Shown here in pieces: positions 52,123 to 53,615 of a stretch of DNA of 53,615 bases; position 1 is the stretch's first letter, and each line of letters begins with the position of its first letter. The notes below the pieces were generated by a model, which made no database searches, had not been told where the DNA came from, and saw only the letters and a list, made by a program, of their open reading frames with translations. The DNA is from Magnetococcales bacterium (GTDB taxonomy: Bacteria; Pseudomonadota; Magnetococcia; Magnetococcales; Magnetaquicoccaceae). Both the position numbers and the translations under genes were made by a program. The DNA lies in assembly GCA_002753095.1 (NCBI GenBank), contig PDZU01000013.1, positions 1-53,615 of the forward strand, in the 5' to 3' direction.

Positions 52123-53517
52123 ATGGCTATGATGGATCTGGAAGAGAACAAACCTGCCGCCGTGCAACCGCCGAAAAATAATATCTCTGAGGCCATTGTG
52201 CGCCTGCATCGTCGTGGTGCCGGTGCGCACCTTTCGCAACTGCTCAGCAAGCTCAAACCGGTGGATATTGCCTCTGTCCTGAACGGTTTTCAGGAACATC
52301 GTGCGCAGGAGGTTTTTGCTGTCATCACCCCGCTTGCGCATGCTGCCATGGTTCTGGAGCACCTTGACGACGCCCATAAGCAGTCGGTCATGCGCCAGAC
52401 CAGTACAGAGCAGGCGTGGGCCATCCTCAACAATCTGCCGTTGGAAACCCGCACCGCCATCTTAAGCAAGTTGGATGATGTGACCAGTGAACGTCTGCAG
52501 GAGAGTCTGGAGACCAAGCAGCGTCCGCAACGGCCTGTCGACAACTATTCTTACAAGGAGAATACGGCAGGCAGTCTCATGGAGACCAACATCCTGGCCT
52601 TGCCGCACACCATGACTGCTGCCGAGGCCATTCGGACCATTCAGGAGCTGGACGATCAAAATTCGATCTTCTACCTGTATGTTGTCGATGAAATGCATCG
52701 TCTGAGTGGTGTCTGCTCGTTGCGCCGTTTGATCCTGGCCAATCCAGAAAAATTGTTGATGGAGTTTACCAGTACCCGTCTGGTCAAGGTCCATGTGGAT
52801 GGTCCGCAGGGAAGTGTGGCGCAACTGATTTCGCGTCATCGTCTCCTGGCCGTACCGGTCGTGGATGAGTTGGGTATGTTGGTAGGCCAGATCACCATCG
52901 ACAATTTGATTGACATTATCCAGGAGGAAAATACCGAGTCCATCATGAAAATGGCCGGTATTGGTTCCAGCAAGACCAATGTCCTGACGCAATCTCCGTT
53001 ACAGATTTTTGCCACACGTGTCCCCTGGTTGATTACCGCCTTTATCGCCTATCTGCTCATTTCTGCCATTCTTGATGGTTTTGAGCACACCTTGGCGGCT
53101 GTGGTTCAGTTGGCCTTTTTCTTTCCCATTGTCATTGGCATGTCGGGCAATGCGGGCAGTCAGACTGGTGCGGTTGTGGTACGCGGGTTGGCTCTTGGCA
53201 CCCTGCATGAGGGCCATTTCTTTCGCTTGCTTTTCCGCGAATTGGGGGTCAACTTTATCCAAGGCAGTATTTATGGGGTGGCTTTGGGGGGAGCATCCTA
53301 TTTGATCTTTCAGAACCTGCTGCTTTCTTTGACTCTGGGCATTGCCATGACCCTGAGTATTTCGTGTTCGGCGGTTATTGCCATGTCGTTACCTTTTTTC
53401 TTCAAAAAATTGGGGGCGGATCCTGCCGTGGCGGCTGGACCTTTGGCGCTTGCCTTTATTGACATGGTTGGTTCCATCAACTACTTGACTGTTGCTTTTT
53501 TCATGTTCAGGTTGTAG
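52123..53517 (+). CDS. mgtE: MgtE-type Mg2+ transporter, copy 2
   Basis: 464 residues, exactly the length of copy 1 and alike along its whole length. N domain (about 20-150) includes a basic, polar insert (KQRPQRPVDNYSYKENT). CBS pair with SIFYLYVVDEMHRLSGVCSLRRL and RHRLLAVPVVDELGMLVGQ. Pore segment VIGMSGNAGSQTGAVVVRGLALG. Probably arose by tandem duplication; the Asn-Ala-Gly-Ser in the pore differs from Asn-Val in copy 1, so selectivity or gating may differ. Confidence 0.95.
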   Translation: MAMMDLEENKPAAVQPPKNNISEAIVRLHRRGAGAHLSQLLSKLKPVDIASVLNGFQEHRAQEVFAVITPLAHAAMVLEHLDDAHKQSVMRQTSTEQAWAILNNLPLETRTAILSKLDDVTSERLQESLETKQRPQRPVDNYSYKENTAGSLMETNILALPHTMTAAEAIRTIQELDDQNSIFYLYVVDEMHRLSGVCSLRRLILANPEKLLMEFTSTRLVKVHVDGPQGSVAQLISRHRLLAVPVVDELGMLVGQITIDNLIDIIQEENTESIMKMAGIGSSKTNVLTQSPLQIFATRVPWLITAFIAYLLISAILDGFEHTLAAVVQLAFFFPIVIGMSGNAGSQTGAVVVRGLALGTLHEGHFFRLLFRELGVNFIQGSIYGVALGGASYLIFQNLLLSLTLGIAMTLSISCSAVIAMSLPFFFKKLGADPAVAAGPLALAFIDMVGSINYLTVAFFMFRL

Positions 53518-53528
53518 CGACCGTTTAA

Positions 53529-53577
53529 ATTTCTGCGGGGTGCAGGGGCGATCATCGCCCCTGCACCCCGCAGAAAT
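53529..53577. repeat. 49-bp perfect palindrome, likely bidirectional terminator
   Basis: Two 24-base arms with a single central C (53553). The arms read ATTTCTGCGGGGTGC and on into AGGGGCGAT. It lies between the stops of mgtE and a gene coming from the right, only 11 and 2 bases away, as expected for a shared terminator, and is a compact relative of the composite repeats. Confidence 0.85.
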
Positions 53578-53578
53578 G

Positions 53579-53614
53579 TTATTCCCCCAATAAATTCCGC
53601 ACCGTATCCAACAA
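53579..53614 (-). CDS. 3' end of a gene entering from the right
   Basis: On the minus strand the frame ending LLDTVRNLLGE and a TAA stop at 53579-53581 is open to the window edge. Only 11 residues are visible, so the product cannot be identified. Confidence 0.4.
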   Translation of the reverse strand: MLDTVRNLLGE

Positions 53615-53615
53615 A

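Overview
The window comes from a Gram-negative bacterium. lpxD (lipid A), mreB-mreC-mreD-mrdA-rodA, a TRAP dicarboxylate transporter with a periplasmic binding protein, glnD/PII control, RsgA and a long RlmKL all point to Proteobacteria. The mix of a c-heme chemoreceptor, DUF1640 coiled-coil membrane proteins, paired mgtE genes and dense palindromic intergenic repeats fits an early-branching alphaproteobacterial lineage such as the Magnetococcales. That placement is my inference; no marker in the window proves it.

Layout. 1-3960 is an accessory block on the 3' side of a tRNA-Arg gene. It holds a shattered tyrosine integrase, three tandem copies of an integrase-tail/antitoxin/toxin cassette, and an unrecognised 249-aa protein. 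3971-9107 is core: tRNA-Arg, rsgA, rlmKL and a sigma54-dependent response regulator. Just after that regulator (9131-9462) lies a near-consensus sigma54 promoter followed by a strongly structured, apparently non-coding RNA with two C-rich hairpin loops and a terminator. I consider this regulator/promoter/RNA unit the most interesting system in the window; it resembles LuxO-Qrr or CbrB-CrcZ in architecture but not in sequence motifs. 9493-10298 is repeats and G-tracts.

10299-13253 (minus) is a dctPQM TRAP operon, then nth and a VanZ-like gene (minus), nagZ and a DUF971 gene (plus), tRNA-Glu and two divergent DUF1640 genes. 17597-20051 is a 2.45-kb block of tetR, an AhpD-like gene, tusA, dsrE2 and a truncated phosphatase. 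It is bracketed by a perfect 68-bp direct repeat of the neighbouring gene's 3' end, and two TetR-type operators sit in front of tetR and the AhpD-like gene. Next come fxsA, a methyltransferase-like gene, hemD, an operon of a PP2C phosphatase and an FHA-linked nucleotidyl cyclase, hemB, a PP-loop tRNA-thiolation-like gene coupled to a second tusA, carB, a DUF2892 gene and glnD.

35024-42058 is the cell-shape and envelope run mreB, mreC, mreD, mrdA, rodA, lpxD. 42466-46066 carries a DUF900-type hydrolase and a c-heme chemoreceptor, with a second candidate small RNA between them (44110-44180, minus). The right end has comF-grxC-nitrilase (minus), a CheW gene overlapping a degenerate CheW-like gene, a tandem universal stress protein, two 464-aa mgtE paralogues and the 3' tip of a gene entering from the right.

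A family of composite palindromic repeats occupies most of the larger intergenic gaps. Its copies keep the same layout and GCA loops but swap whole stem sequences with compensating changes in both arms, so the folded structure seems to be conserved. No CRISPR array, rRNA gene or intact transposase was seen.
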